Source: a virus. Taken from it: a stretch of DNA of 52,534 bases. This document shows positions 8,941 through 19,000 of this stretch, one piece after another (the stretch's first letter is position 1; each line of letters opens with the position of its first letter). The position numbers were made by a program, and so were the translations under genes. The DNA is taken from positions 1 to 52,534 of the IMG/VR virus record IMGVR_UViG_3300044516_001715; one strand, written 5' to 3'. The notes below the pieces were generated by a model. It did not search any database. It had not been told where the DNA came from and saw nothing but the letters and a program-made list of their open reading frames with translations.

Positions 8941-9935
8941 TTTTTTGTGTTTCGTTTTTCTTTTCTTGTTAGTTTCATAAATGGTTTTAGGAAGTTTACC
9001 CACGCCTCATCGTTTTTTGGTAGGTATTTGAATAGGCCGTCTTCCATCATCAGCCTCATTAGATTTTTATAACCTCGGTCAGTTGGGTCCATAATATCGG
9101 TATGAATTTGTTCCACAAGTTGTTTACCTTCTTGATTTATGAGGGGATTATGAAGGTCAACAATCCTTTGATTCACAACGTAAAACTCTTCTCCAAGTAT
9201 ACCACTTTTAGTCCGTCCAGTCAAAATATTTTCCAAAGATTTAGGTAATTTCTTTTGCTTTATATTTCGTGCATAACTCAAAATTTCTTCAATACTGCAT
9301 GGTCTCTCAAGCATAAAAGGGAATAATTTAACAAGAGTCTTTTCCCCTAAACCTTCAATACCATCAATATTGTCCGATTTATCTCCTGTGAAAATTTTGG
9401 TGAGAGTAATATTATAATGTGGGATGTCGACCTTATTGATTGTTACCTTATCCCCATTTTTAAAATACCTCTTCGCCACAGGGGAATAGATGGTCACTCT
9501 TTGGCTTATAAGTTGGGTTAGGTCTTTATCCGCAGAAAAGATAATAATGTCCTCATTGGTCGCAATTTGACAATAGTAAGCAATTAGGTCATCTGCCTCA
9601 TTATCTTTCATTTCTACCTGTCGTACGAATACCTCCTCCAAATACATCTTTACCCTAGCTTTTTGTTGAAGGTAGGATTCGTATTTGTATTCGTTCATAT
9701 CTTGCCGACGATTTCCTTTATATTGTGGATACAACCCTTTTCTCACGGAAGAGTTTGAATCACCGTCCCAAAATACTATTACCTTGTCGTGGTTGTGTTC
9801 TTCGAGGAATTTCCTGATGGTATTGATAAAATGATAAACTCCCCCTATATGGGAACCATCGTTATAAAGTTCTTTGACTCCGTGAAAACCAATTTTGAAA
9901 AGGTTGTCACCATCTACTAATAATGTTTTAGACAC
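8937..9935 (-). CDS. 5'-3' exonuclease / RNase H (FEN family, T4 Rnh-like)
   Basis: The 332-aa product is a flap-endonuclease-fold enzyme that removes RNA primers from Okazaki fragments. Metal-binding acidic motifs are visible: LLVDGDNLFKIGF at the N-terminus, VFWDGDSNSSVRKGLYPQYK, the EADDLIAYY segment, FSADKDLTQLI, and FTGDKSDNIDGIEGLGEKT (helix-hairpin-helix). Length is close to T4 Rnh (305 aa). AAAAGGATT before the ATG is one of the few SD-like sites in the window. The gene lies between the UvsX-like gene and the unknown duplicated gene in one operon. Confidence 0.92.
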   Translation of the reverse strand: MSKTLLVDGDNLFKIGFHGVKELYNDGSHIGGVYHFINTIRKFLEEHNHDKVIVFWDGDSNSSVRKGLYPQYKGNRRQDMNEYKYESYLQQKARVKMYLEEVFVRQVEMKDNEADDLIAYYCQIATNEDIIIFSADKDLTQLISQRVTIYSPVAKRYFKNGDKVTINKVDIPHYNITLTKIFTGDKSDNIDGIEGLGEKTLVKLFPFMLERPCSIEEILSYARNIKQKKLPKSLENILTGRTKSGILGEEFYVVNQRIVDLHNPLINQEGKQLVEQIHTDIMDPTDRGYKNLMRLMMEDGLFKYLPKNDEAWVNFLKPFMKLTRKEKRNTKK

Positions 9936-9957
9936 ATAATCCTTTTAAGGTGAACAA

Positions 9958-10959
9958 TCAATCTTCTTTTTCTTCTGTAAGTGTAAAATCACCTTCCGCA
10001 CCTATAATATCTTTCCAATAGTCCGCATATTCTTTCTTATACGCTTCAATTGAAGCCTTCTCTTCAGTAGAATCTTTACCCGCCAAAAATCCGTGTGGTG
10101 TAACTATGATTCTTCCGTCATCATATCCCAATCCATTGATATGATTTTTCATAACCGATATCTTACTTCTCACCGCAAACTTCACACTACGTTTATCTTT
10201 AGTAGCTGTTATCTTCGTTGTTCCAGCACCTTTCTGATTTCCGAAAAGAAAAACAAGTGAAGAGTTCAACCAAACTGATTCTCCACCCTTGGCTTTAATT
10301 TTTGGTTGACCAAATGGATTATCGGGAAGTTCAACCCACGGTTGATTGATTATGATAAGAGTATTTTCGTATTCGGTATCCGCTTTACGTGAGCCTGAAA
10401 TTCTTTGGTTGATACCCATTCCTATTTTATCAGATAATACTGAAGCGTTGTGTTGTTTACCACCTTTACCTTCGTAAGTCATCTTACAGGGAACAGAACC
10501 AACTGAATCCCATATAAAACACAAACTATAATTCAGTTCCCCTTTTTCTTGGGCATCTAAAAGTTGATTGACATAATCTGTAATTTGTTCAATATAACTG
10601 AAATTGTTGTTGAAAAGGAAGAGTCCATCCCAATCCATTTCACCTGTTTCAGTATCTACAACTTCTTCACACTGAAATCCCATGAGTTTCGCATGTTCAA
10701 AACTCCATTTTTGTTCTGTGATAATAAAAACAGGTAGAATATCTTTTTTCTGAGCATCAACAGCTGCCTTGATTGCTGCGGTAGTCTTCCCTGTATCTGA
10801 GTGACCCAAGAACATGTTGATATGTCCTATAGCAGGACCAGGTAAACCAACAGCGTCTAAAAAATCTGCACCAAGGTCCAAAAATCTTTGGGGTTTATAT
10901 TTTGCTGAAGTCGAAAATTTCTTCTTCAGGTTACTGAATTCGTTTTTCTTTATAGCCAT
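9958..10959 (-). CDS. RecA/UvsX-like recombinase
   Basis: The 333-aa protein would form filaments on ssDNA for recombination-dependent replication and repair. It has a RecA-type core with Walker A GHSDTGKTT near residue 52, CFIWDSVGSVP as Walker B, and IIINQPWVE with KAKGGESVWLNSS as the L2/NQ region. The sequence is much nearer to the shortened phage RecA type (UvsX, 391 aa) than to cellular RecA. The C-terminus is acidic (LTEEKED). It is followed by RNase H in the same direction and preceded by a 70-aa gene 2 bases away. No clear SD is seen. Confidence 0.88.
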   Translation of the reverse strand: MAIKKNEFSNLKKKFSTSAKYKPQRFLDLGADFLDAVGLPGPAIGHINMFLGHSDTGKTTAAIKAAVDAQKKDILPVFIITEQKWSFEHAKLMGFQCEEVVDTETGEMDWDGLFLFNNNFSYIEQITDYVNQLLDAQEKGELNYSLCFIWDSVGSVPCKMTYEGKGGKQHNASVLSDKIGMGINQRISGSRKADTEYENTLIIINQPWVELPDNPFGQPKIKAKGGESVWLNSSLVFLFGNQKGAGTTKITATKDKRSVKFAVRSKISVMKNHINGLGYDDGRIIVTPHGFLAGKDSTEEKASIEAYKKEYADYWKDIIGAEGDFTLTEEKED

Positions 10960-10961
10960 AA

Positions 10962-11174
10962 TTAAAAGTCTAAGTTGTAATCAATAAAATCTAATAGGTC
11001 ATCCTCAGGGAAATAAACCTCCCAACCCCCATTTTTGTTGATGTAAAACCCACCACCGTTACCATCTTCCCATTTTCTCAAATGAAGGACTTTTCCATTA
11101 TCATCTTCCAATTTGAGTTCGAATGTAACTGCTTCGTAAATTTTTTCAGGATGTTCTTTTACTTTGTAACCCAT
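10962..11174 (-). CDS. Small hypothetical protein
   Basis: This 70-aa acidic protein is rich in Gly, Asp and aromatic residues (RKWEDGNGGGFYINKNGGWEVYF). It fills the gap between the terminator after the SSB gene and the UvsX-like gene, with only 2 bases to the latter. No known domain is recognised. The operon position suggests a recombination or replication accessory, but nothing in the sequence shows it. Confidence 0.6.
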   Translation of the reverse strand: MGYKVKEHPEKIYEAVTFELKLEDDNGKVLHLRKWEDGNGGGFYINKNGGWEVYFPEDDLLDFIDYNLDF

Positions 11175-11185
11175 ATAAAAAAATT

Positions 11186-11207
11186 AAGGGCGGCCATGAC
11201 CGCCCTT
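11186..11207 (-). terminator. Rho-independent terminator after SSB gene
   Basis: Stem AAGGGCGG pairs with CCGCCCTT over a 6-base loop. In the minus direction it is followed by AATTTTTTTA. It would cut off or attenuate transcription from the strong SSB promoter before the UvsX gene. Confidence 0.88.
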
Positions 11208-11216
11208 TGTTATGAA

Positions 11217-12062
11217 TTAAAATGGTAAATCAGTGTCAACTTCAGCGTCTGCTTGAGGGTCAACAACTTTTGATTGTTTAGAACCACCAATAGAAGTTTC
11301 AGAAACCTCATCGTCACCGTAAACATATCCACCCTTTTCGTTATCCCACTTCGGTGTTTTTCCTTGTGCAATTGCTTCTAAATATTCAACAGGTTTTTTA
11401 CTATAAACATCTGTCCAAGAAAGCTCGTCATTTACCCACTCTTTAGCTTGGTCTTTATCTGCATGAACCGGTGTAGGGTCATCGTACATAATTGCACTAA
11501 CCGTGGTATATTCTTTTCCTTTTGGAGTCTTGGACTTAGCAAGTTCAATAATGAGGTCACGACCTTTTTCTGCGTCAGTGATATCTCCTTTGTTTCTCCA
11601 AATTGGAATAATTTTATCAAGGATTCCCTCGTTCTTGTAATTGTGTTTGAATCTCCAAAACTTTGGTCCATCTTGTTCGTTGTCACGGTCAATAACTTTC
11701 ACAATATAGAACTTACGGGATTTGTATTGCTTAGCAAGTTCCTTATCGGATTCTTTACCTGTAGCCATCAACTCTTCGTAAACTTCATTCAAAGGTGAAC
11801 GTTCGTTGTCATTTTTTCCTGGGTCATAAAACTTTTGCCATTGACCCCCAACTTGGATTTCGTGATACCAAGCCTCTTTGAATGGTGAGGAACCGTCTGT
11901 GGTAGGAAGAATTCTTACTCTTCTCTGACCTGATTTCTCTTTATCACCGAGGATTAAAGCGAAATACTTTTTCATTCTTTCGTCTTGCGACATTTTCGAT
12001 TGGGCCCCGCCCATTTGATTTTTTTCATACTGTGCCAATACGGCGTCTAATACATTACTCAT
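11217..12062 (-). CDS. Single-stranded DNA-binding protein, T4 gp32-like
   Basis: I set the start at the ATG at 12062 (MSNVLDAVLAQYEK), giving 281 aa. A longer frame would need a TTG inside the promoter -7 element. The layout follows T4 gp32: a short N-terminal self-association segment, a core with RVRILP and WYHEIQVGGQWQKFYDP, then an acidic tail. The core has no cysteines, so the gp32 zinc site is missing. The last residues are DTDLPF, which resembles the tip of bacterial SSB rather than that of gp32. Position beside UvsX, RNase H and helicase fits. It has its own promoter and terminators on both sides, as expected for an abundantly made protein. Confidence 0.85.
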   Translation of the reverse strand: MSNVLDAVLAQYEKNQMGGAQSKMSQDERMKKYFALILGDKEKSGQRRVRILPTTDGSSPFKEAWYHEIQVGGQWQKFYDPGKNDNERSPLNEVYEELMATGKESDKELAKQYKSRKFYIVKVIDRDNEQDGPKFWRFKHNYKNEGILDKIIPIWRNKGDITDAEKGRDLIIELAKSKTPKGKEYTTVSAIMYDDPTPVHADKDQAKEWVNDELSWTDVYSKKPVEYLEAIAQGKTPKWDNEKGGYVYGDDEVSETSIGGSKQSKVVDPQADAEVDTDLPF

Positions 12063-12086
12063 TTTTTTAAAATTTAGATTGTTTAG

Positions 12087-12118
12087 CAAATATAATTGGG
12101 ATTTCCCTATATGTCAAA
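12087..12118 (-). promoter_or_regulatory. Bacteroidetes-type promoter of SSB gene, with embedded inverted repeat
   Basis: In the coding sense TTTG (12118-12115) is followed after 20 bases by TATATTTG (12094-12087). This fits the Bacteroidetes vegetative consensus TTTG-N(about 20)-TAnnTTTG. The spacer contains GGGA-AA-TCCC (12107-12098), a small inverted repeat that could be an operator. The expected leader before the ATG at 12062 is under 20 bases. It is the clearest host-type promoter in the window. Confidence 0.7.
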
Positions 12119-12121
12119 TTT

Positions 12122-12145
12122 AAAAGGGACCAATCGGTCCCTTTT
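12122..12145 (-). terminator. Rho-independent terminator upstream of SSB promoter
   Basis: AAAAGGGACC pairs with GGTCCCTTTT around a 4-base loop, directly after the stop of the preceding minus-strand gene. It has flanking T-runs in both directions. It insulates the SSB promoter, whose upstream element begins 4 bases further on. Confidence 0.88.
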
Positions 12146-12147
12146 TA

Positions 12148-12831
12148 TTATTTAAATCTAAAATCTTCTCTGTCCTCTCCACTCGGTTGGAATGAATTTT
12201 TTATATCGTTCACATTGATATCACTAACTTGGTCGTCAGTCAAAACATATTCATTTTTTCCCGTTTTTTCCATTTCTTCTTTTTTGTCATCAAAAAAATC
12301 AGAGAGTCTTTGGTTGTAAGGGTATGAATCATAAACTCTCAAATTCAATTTTTCTTCAGGACTCTTGGACCTATATTTTTCTAATTTACTTTCCAAAGAG
12401 TTTAACTTACCCATAATTTGGTCCATCTCACCAAGTCTTTTCTCTAAATTAGATAATTGTCCAAAAAGGTTTTCAAAGTATTCGTCTTGTTTTTGTTGGA
12501 TATTTTTTTGAGCGTCAACTAAATCCGTTATCTCTAATTCTTCAGTTCCACCCTCATCATCTTTTTTTTCTGTGGATTTACCTTTGTCATCTAGTTTTTC
12601 TACGTCTGGGTCAGATTCAACATCCAATGGTTGGGGAGTAGGTATACCCTTAGGTACATCCGCCCCTTCTACTTCTGGAGTTGCGGGAGGAAGTCCCGGT
12701 GTTGCTCCCAAAGCTGCGGCAGCATCTGCTGCGGGGTCGGGTGGTGGAGGTTCAACGGTCTGTTCTTTGATATAACTTACGATAGAATTATATCTTTCTA
12801 TCTCACTAAGAATTTTTTTATCTATACCCAT
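12148..12831 (-). CDS. Acidic Pro/Ala-rich coiled-coil protein, function unknown
   Basis: The 227-aa product has an N-terminal helix (MGIDKKILSEIERYN). A disordered Pro/Ala/Asp-rich stretch follows (about residues 28-95, with EPPPPDPAADAAAALGATPG). Next comes a heptad-like coiled coil (about 105-160, QKQDEYFENLFGQLSNLEKR) and an acidic tail. No enzyme motif is visible. It follows the 74-aa gene by 2 bases and ends at a terminator, so it closes the tail operon. A structural, scaffold or chaperone-like role is possible; this is inference from composition and position. Confidence 0.7.
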   Translation of the reverse strand: MGIDKKILSEIERYNSIVSYIKEQTVEPPPPDPAADAAAALGATPGLPPATPEVEGADVPKGIPTPQPLDVESDPDVEKLDDKGKSTEKKDDEGGTEELEITDLVDAQKNIQQKQDEYFENLFGQLSNLEKRLGEMDQIMGKLNSLESKLEKYRSKSPEEKLNLRVYDSYPYNQRLSDFFDDKKEEMEKTGKNEYVLTDDQVSDINVNDIKNSFQPSGEDREDFRFK

Positions 12832-12833
12832 TT

Positions 12834-13058
12834 TTATCCGTTTAAAAGTTGTTTAATTCCTCTAGCAGTTTCTACCTTCACTCTTCTGTTTGCCAGATGT
12901 TGGTGACCTGCTCTTTCTATCAAACCATCTCTTTCTCTAACTACATAACATTCACCTGTGTCCAAATCACAAACTTCTTTTGAACCGTCTCCATTATCTT
13001 GTTCCGAAAACCTAACAGGCTTTCCCAAATAATTGTCGAGCATTGTTTTCAAACTCAT
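12834..13058 (-). CDS. Small hypothetical protein in tail operon
   Basis: I choose the ATG at 13058 (MSLKTMLDNYLGKPV), giving 74 aa. A longer frame overlaps the giant hub gene and starts with an unlikely hydrophobic segment. A TATTTAT motif 14 bases upstream supports this start. The product has a C-x5-C pair (EVCDLDTGECYVV) and a basic second half (HQHLANRRVKVETARG). I recognise no family. Confidence 0.65.
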   Translation of the reverse strand: MSLKTMLDNYLGKPVRFSEQDNGDGSKEVCDLDTGECYVVRERDGLIERAGHQHLANRRVKVETARGIKQLLNG

Positions 13059-13072
13059 AGAAATCTTTTTAT

Positions 13073-13079
13073 ATAAATA
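13073..13079 (-). promoter_or_regulatory. Putative late promoter motif TATTTAT before 74-aa gene
   Basis: Coding-sense TATTTAT, 14 bases before the ATG at 13058. It lies immediately upstream of the hub gene stop codon region. Confidence 0.45.
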
Positions 13080-13086
13080 TATTAAA

Positions 13087-16000
13087 TTAAATAAAAGTGA
13101 ATATACCTGGTGCAACTACAGGTATTAGATTTCCTGTTGTTGTTACAGAGATTTGTAATTGTTGTGGTGGAGTGCTTACTATTTGAGGGATAGAAAACTT
13201 TATTTTGTTTGTTGATATAAATTGTACTGTTCTAAAATCTACTTGTGTTGTTCCAACTGTAATAGTTCTTATGTATTCTAAGTTGGTTCCTGAAAGACTG
13301 ATAACTGTTCCTGTGGTACCGGTGAGCGGTGAGAATGCTGATAATACTGTTGGTGGACAAGCAGGAATGGTTGTTTGTTGTCCTCCTCCACCTTGATTGA
13401 ATGAAGTTCCAATGTCAGTTCGCAAACCTACTCTTCCCGCACTTGCAATCGCTTGGTCAACTATATTCCCATAAATTCCTAAGAATCTGTCTATGTTTGA
13501 TTCATAATATTCGAGTGTTACTTGTGCCGAAGGGAATGCTGTGCAGTAGTATTCAATTATTTTATCTTTGAAAACTCCACCGGTAATTTGTGAAATTCTG
13601 GGTGTGATTAAACCTGTCATAAATTTCAGGTAGGTATTCACATCGTTGAATTTTGCTGCGGGGAGTGATTTTTCACCACTTATTGTTTTGGTTTTGATAC
13701 ATGAATAAACATTAGGTACAAAATCTTGTGTTAAAGATGCCGCTATTGATTTGTCTAATGTTATATTACTAAAGTTGAAATCGTATGCAACAAATTCCCC
13801 CTTAGGGTCACCAGCTATACTAAATGTTCTCATGTAAGACAAAACGTATACAATAGTCTGAAGTTCTGCATTAGGTGCCGTGCCTGTGTATGTTTTTAGA
13901 CTATCTGAGAAATCGGTCGCGGTCAACTTCGTAAGTTGTCCCGTTGTAGATTCAAGTCTATCAAATTGTGGCGATAAATTTGCCCTACAAGCATTTTGAG
14001 CATCAACAGAAAGATTATTCGAATTTTGGATTAGATTTGTTTCTTTTCCTTGATTTGTAGTTGTTATAGTTGTGTTTTGGTCTGTCTTCTGTATTACTAA
14101 GTTTTCTAGTTGTGTTAAAAGGTTTTGATTTATCTTTTGTAGATAGTTATCCTCCACAGGGTAGTCATATATACCTTGTCTTACACCTGTAAAATTTGTT
14201 GTAAAATCGCCTGGTGTAATTGTATGAGATACATCTGTAATCAAATAGGGACCGTTGAACATAGGTACGTGTCTGAGATTGAAATACATCGTTGGTTGAA
14301 TTAGTGCGTTACCCATTGCACTAACCTCACACTGGTAACTTCTTCTTTTGTAAAAATTGTAAAGACTTGCGTTTTGAGTACCAACATTCTTAGTATTAGT
14401 TTGGTCAGCCATCATTAGAATTGCGGCAATTGATTCAGACGTTGCTTTACCGTTGTCTTGAGAAACACTGAAAGTTTGAAATACGTTTTGATTTCTTATT
14501 CCGATGTCTACGTTGAAACCAACAACTTTGTTAGAAAGACCCCAATCCGTTTTTCCTTGCTGGTTTTCAATTACAGGATTACCAGTAGGGTTTCTCAAAT
14601 CAAATCCATCGTCCCCAATACCCGTCAACTTTACTGATACACCGAGTTGGTCGGATGGTTTACCCACGTAAAAACAAACTATTTTGGGACCAGATTTTCT
14701 ATAGTCAACGTTTGTGAAAGTACCCCACATGTTATCGGCAAAATCCAAAGTGGATTCTGTATTTGGACTTTGTATTCCATTTACTTCCTGAACATTATAA
14801 AAATTACAATATGCGGGTAATGGCATCACAACAAAATTGTTTTGCATTAGCATTGAACTCAACAAAGTATAAACACTCATACCTTCGTTCAGGGCATTCT
14901 TATTTATCAAATTTTTAACGGAAAAGATATCGAGAACTACCGTCTCCCCAATGTTACGTGAAGCTCTATCCAAGAATAAAAAATCTTCGAATAGTGTCCT
15001 CTGTGAATAATCATATCCCGCAACCCACTTGTCATTCAACGATTTGAAAACGTTATATATTTCAACCTTACCTTGTAACCCTGAAAGTCCTGATTGGATT
15101 GTCTGTTCTTGAGGCTCTTGAACATCAGGTAGTTTAGCTTGAGTGGATATTATAACTTGATTTAACAAATCACCTTGGAAAGTTTCGTTGTTGTTCAAAT
15201 ACGCAGTCAAATTGTCTCTGAAATTTGTAACCAATAAATTAGGATTATTCAATCTTTGGGTCGCATACATTTTGATGATAGGGGCCAACAATCCAACATT
15301 CCTTGATGAGAATTCTATGTTGTTATTGATGAAAAAATCTGTGATGTATGAACCGTTGTCCGTATAAGTTAAATCAGGTATTGATGAAAATCCAACTTCG
15401 GTAAGTAATGATTTCCATGCAGGTCCATTCAAATTTTTGGACTGCTGTAGTGAGATACCCCCACCGGCCGATGGTAAAGTATTTGTTACGTACGGTTGAA
15501 AAGTGATTGGTTCAACCACTGTCGGTGTTTGTAAACCGATGGAAACATAAGACTCCCAAGTTTTTCTGTTGAACTTGGATGGATTACCATTTCTTATAAT
15601 CACGTCATATTCCATAATCGATTTTATCTGTGATGAAAAATTATTGAATTGATTTGTGATTGCTTCCTTAAATAAGTCTTTTGTATTAGTGGCTAGTGTT
15701 GGCGTCAATTTCATTGCCTCTCTCATAAAAGCCTGAAAATTTCTTGATATACCATCAATTTGTACCGCACTCTTATTTATTTCACTACGAGCGGGTGCAT
15801 ATTTTACGTTTGTAATTGGTGCACAATAATTCAAAAATTCTTTCTCCATCAAATCCAAGGCTCGTTTGTCGAATACTCCAAAAATTTCTTCCATGGTTGT
15901 ATAAGCGTTCGAAGACAAAAGTTGAAAAGGAACTATTGTAGACCCATCAGAGTAAATTAAATTCATATACGAATCTGTATTTGGTTTAATTACTTGATTA

Positions 16001-19000
16001 GCATCAAAATAACCATAGTTTGAAGCCGCCCATAAACATCTTACTGAACCGTTGTACATTGCTTTATTATCAACCAAATCCGTTGTTGTTGTGGGATTAC
16101 TTGTCTGATTTGTTACTAATTCATAATTCGTTTGATTCATATTAGCGCCAAAAGATGGTAGAATATAATACTCTGTACCGAACTCCACTTCATCAGTAGC
16201 CGGTACACAAAGATTTATAGTACTATACGCATCCACCAAAGTATTTGGTAGAAGTGCTGACCAAGTACTTACATTTACATCTTTGTTGTTTTGTTCCGCA
16301 GAAAATTCTGAATTGGGAAATTGATATAATCTTAGCCCGTCAGATACGGCCGATTGTATTTCTGAGTTGGTATAACTTTTGAACAAATCTCTACCGTTAT
16401 AAAAAAAAGCAAAATCGTTCATAACCTTCGGGTAAAAACCTGTCTGTATCTCCAAAATATTCTGATTTTGTTTTTCCAAACTTATTTCGTACTTTCTCGG
16501 ATTTGTTATTGGAAATTGAAACTCATACGTTGTAGTTTTGGAACTAAAGGTTGGGTCAAAATTTCCTAAATAATCAAAATTGTTCCATATACCGTCTAAA
16601 ATATCCTTGTTTGTTTCTACATATGTTTTATATCTGTACCATATTGACCCCATCTTCAATATCCAAGCATATGGTACTTTATGAATGGCTCCGAATTTAT
16701 TGAAACATGATGCCATATAATCCAACTCGTTATTTATTCCTAAGCTTTTATATCTCTCTCTAAGACTTATGAGAGGTAAAGAATTTATGAATAAGTAAGC
16801 GGCTTGTATGTAAGGGTTCCTACTTTTATTTTTTTCTAATCTTACACCATTTTGTATTGCGTTGATAAAAAAAGGTGTATTCAATATTGATGTGGTCTGT
16901 ACTTTACCCAAATACTTACTTGTTGGTGTCTGAACAAACCCTTCAGTTGGAATCATCCGAGAAGTGTTATTTATACTACCATCAAAGAACAAATTCATCG
17001 TTTGAGTACTGACATTAGGTTGTGTTGATAAACTTTCACTTATTATGCTCGGGGTTGGTGTTGTTCTGTATCCAAAATTTGTGACGGGTCTTTTGTTTAT
17101 GTAGTCATACAAATCTGTAAAATTAGAAATCATATTCCTGTCGGCAAATACCGTTATTACATTTTTGGTATCAAAAACATTATTCAGTGTTGCAGTAGCA
17201 CTTTGGGACATGTTAGTCTGAACCCATCCACTTGATGTAAATGGGTAGGTATCAATAATTTTGAATTCATTACTGGCATTTTTAGTCAAATCTACCAATG
17301 GTTTCAAATCTGCACTTTGTTGTGGGTCCAGTCCCAACTCTGTGGTTTTCAAAATTGAAAATGGATTGTCAGTCAGTTCTTTAAGATAGGATGTAACAAA
17401 AAATCCACGTTCATAATTATAGTAAGACGGACCCGTTCCATTATTTGAAATTTGTTTAAGAAAAGTGGGGTAGTTTTGAGAATTCAAATTTGTGTTTTTT
17501 AATTTGAATGTTATACCAGGATTATTTACTCCAAGACTTTCTATGATGTTGTTAGTTTCTACACTTGTATTCAACGTAATGAAGGGTGAGACTTGGTTGG
17601 GTAAAGCCCTACTGAAATTAGAATAATTTGCTGTGACATATTCTCTTTCCCATATTTCGTAAAAATATCTTACCTCTTGCTTATTTGAATAAATAACATT
17701 CGAAGTTGGGTACTCTATGGCATTTATTTGTATTGCAAATGTTGTAAGTTGACTTTCAATCGGAGTTTGGGTGGAGGGAATATTATCTTTCATTATCAAA
17801 CCCTTTATGTATTCTTCAACGAATTCAACTTCAGGCCATTTTGAAAAATCTGACGCCTGAGTAATTTTGACAACCGATGGTGCACCCAAATATTGTAGTT
17901 GAAATCTTCCCTTTTTATCGTCGGGACTTTCAACAAAAAATTGTGGCCATGGATAAACAGGTGTTTGTCCATTCACTATTCCTTGGTTCGCACCAGCCGC
18001 TTGTGAAGTAATTTGAACAACAGTTTGTGCTTCTGTGTTTTTTGCTGATGAACCATTTTTTTGAATTGCTAACGCTCTCACAGGGTCGTACTTCACACTC
18101 CAAGCCTTTGTGTGACAATCATCCAGAAGCCTTATAAAACCCTCCGTGTTTGCCATTATAACTGCGCACATATTTCTCACTGTAGGGTTAAATCCGATTC
18201 CTGTTGATTTGTCCTGAATCAGTAATTTTAATTCTTCAGTTATAGCGGTTTCGTAGGCTTTGAGTTTTTTTAGAGCATCTTCTTCTATTTGATTTACTGT
18301 TTGGGTGAATCCATTCTGTTGGTCAAAATTGAAAAATACAGGGTCGCTTTGTACTGTGGTGCCATTTATAACGGTACCCTTTTTTGCCAATAGAATGTCC
18401 AAATTATTTTGGGTTGTTGTTTTTTGAACGTCATTAGCACTTATGACATTGAAAAAAGACGCCGCTGTCGCATCTTTATTTATTTGACTTATATCAATTG
18501 TTATTTGTATTTGATTTGGGGTAAGTTTGTCTAATTTTATATTTTCATTGCTATCCTCGCCTAATGTTGGATTTTTTTTCAATTCACTCAAACTCCTATC
18601 AAAAATTGTATTTAAATTTTTTATTGCTGCTGTTTGTGAAACTAAATTTGTTTGAAGTTCCTTTTTGAAAAAATAAACTCTATTGTTGTTATTGAGAATG
18701 ATGGCTCTTGGGTCCAAATTAGTTAGAAACCATGAAGTATTCTGTGGGCCAATTAAACTTTCTACAAAAGCTTTCAAGGTCTTCAAATAGTTTCTTATAT
18801 TAGTCAATGGTTCTACATTCACTAAGGGGTAAGAATTTACAACATTTTTTTCAAACATTTCAAGTTTGTTCATCAATTGTAATAAAGTTAACTCAGGAAA
18901 ATCTTGAGGAATTAAACCTTTGCTTTTGTATTCACTATAAACTTCAACAACCTTCTCATACCCCCTCTCAGTTACAAATTCTGCATAAACTGTATTTTCA

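Noticed and set aside
8941-9003. Longer start for the duplicated replication-cluster protein
   Set aside because: It would overlap the RNase H gene by 67 bases. The ATGA overlap at 8937-8940 is the coupling form used elsewhere here.
12063-12089. Nine-codon N-terminal extension of the SSB (TTG start)
   Set aside because: The extension lies inside the promoter -7 element. The ATG at 12062 gives a normal gp32-like N-terminus.
13059-13115. Longer start for the 74-aa protein with an apparent hydrophobic leader
   Set aside because: It overlaps the hub gene end, and the leader is a translation of the AT-rich gap that contains the TATTTAT motif.
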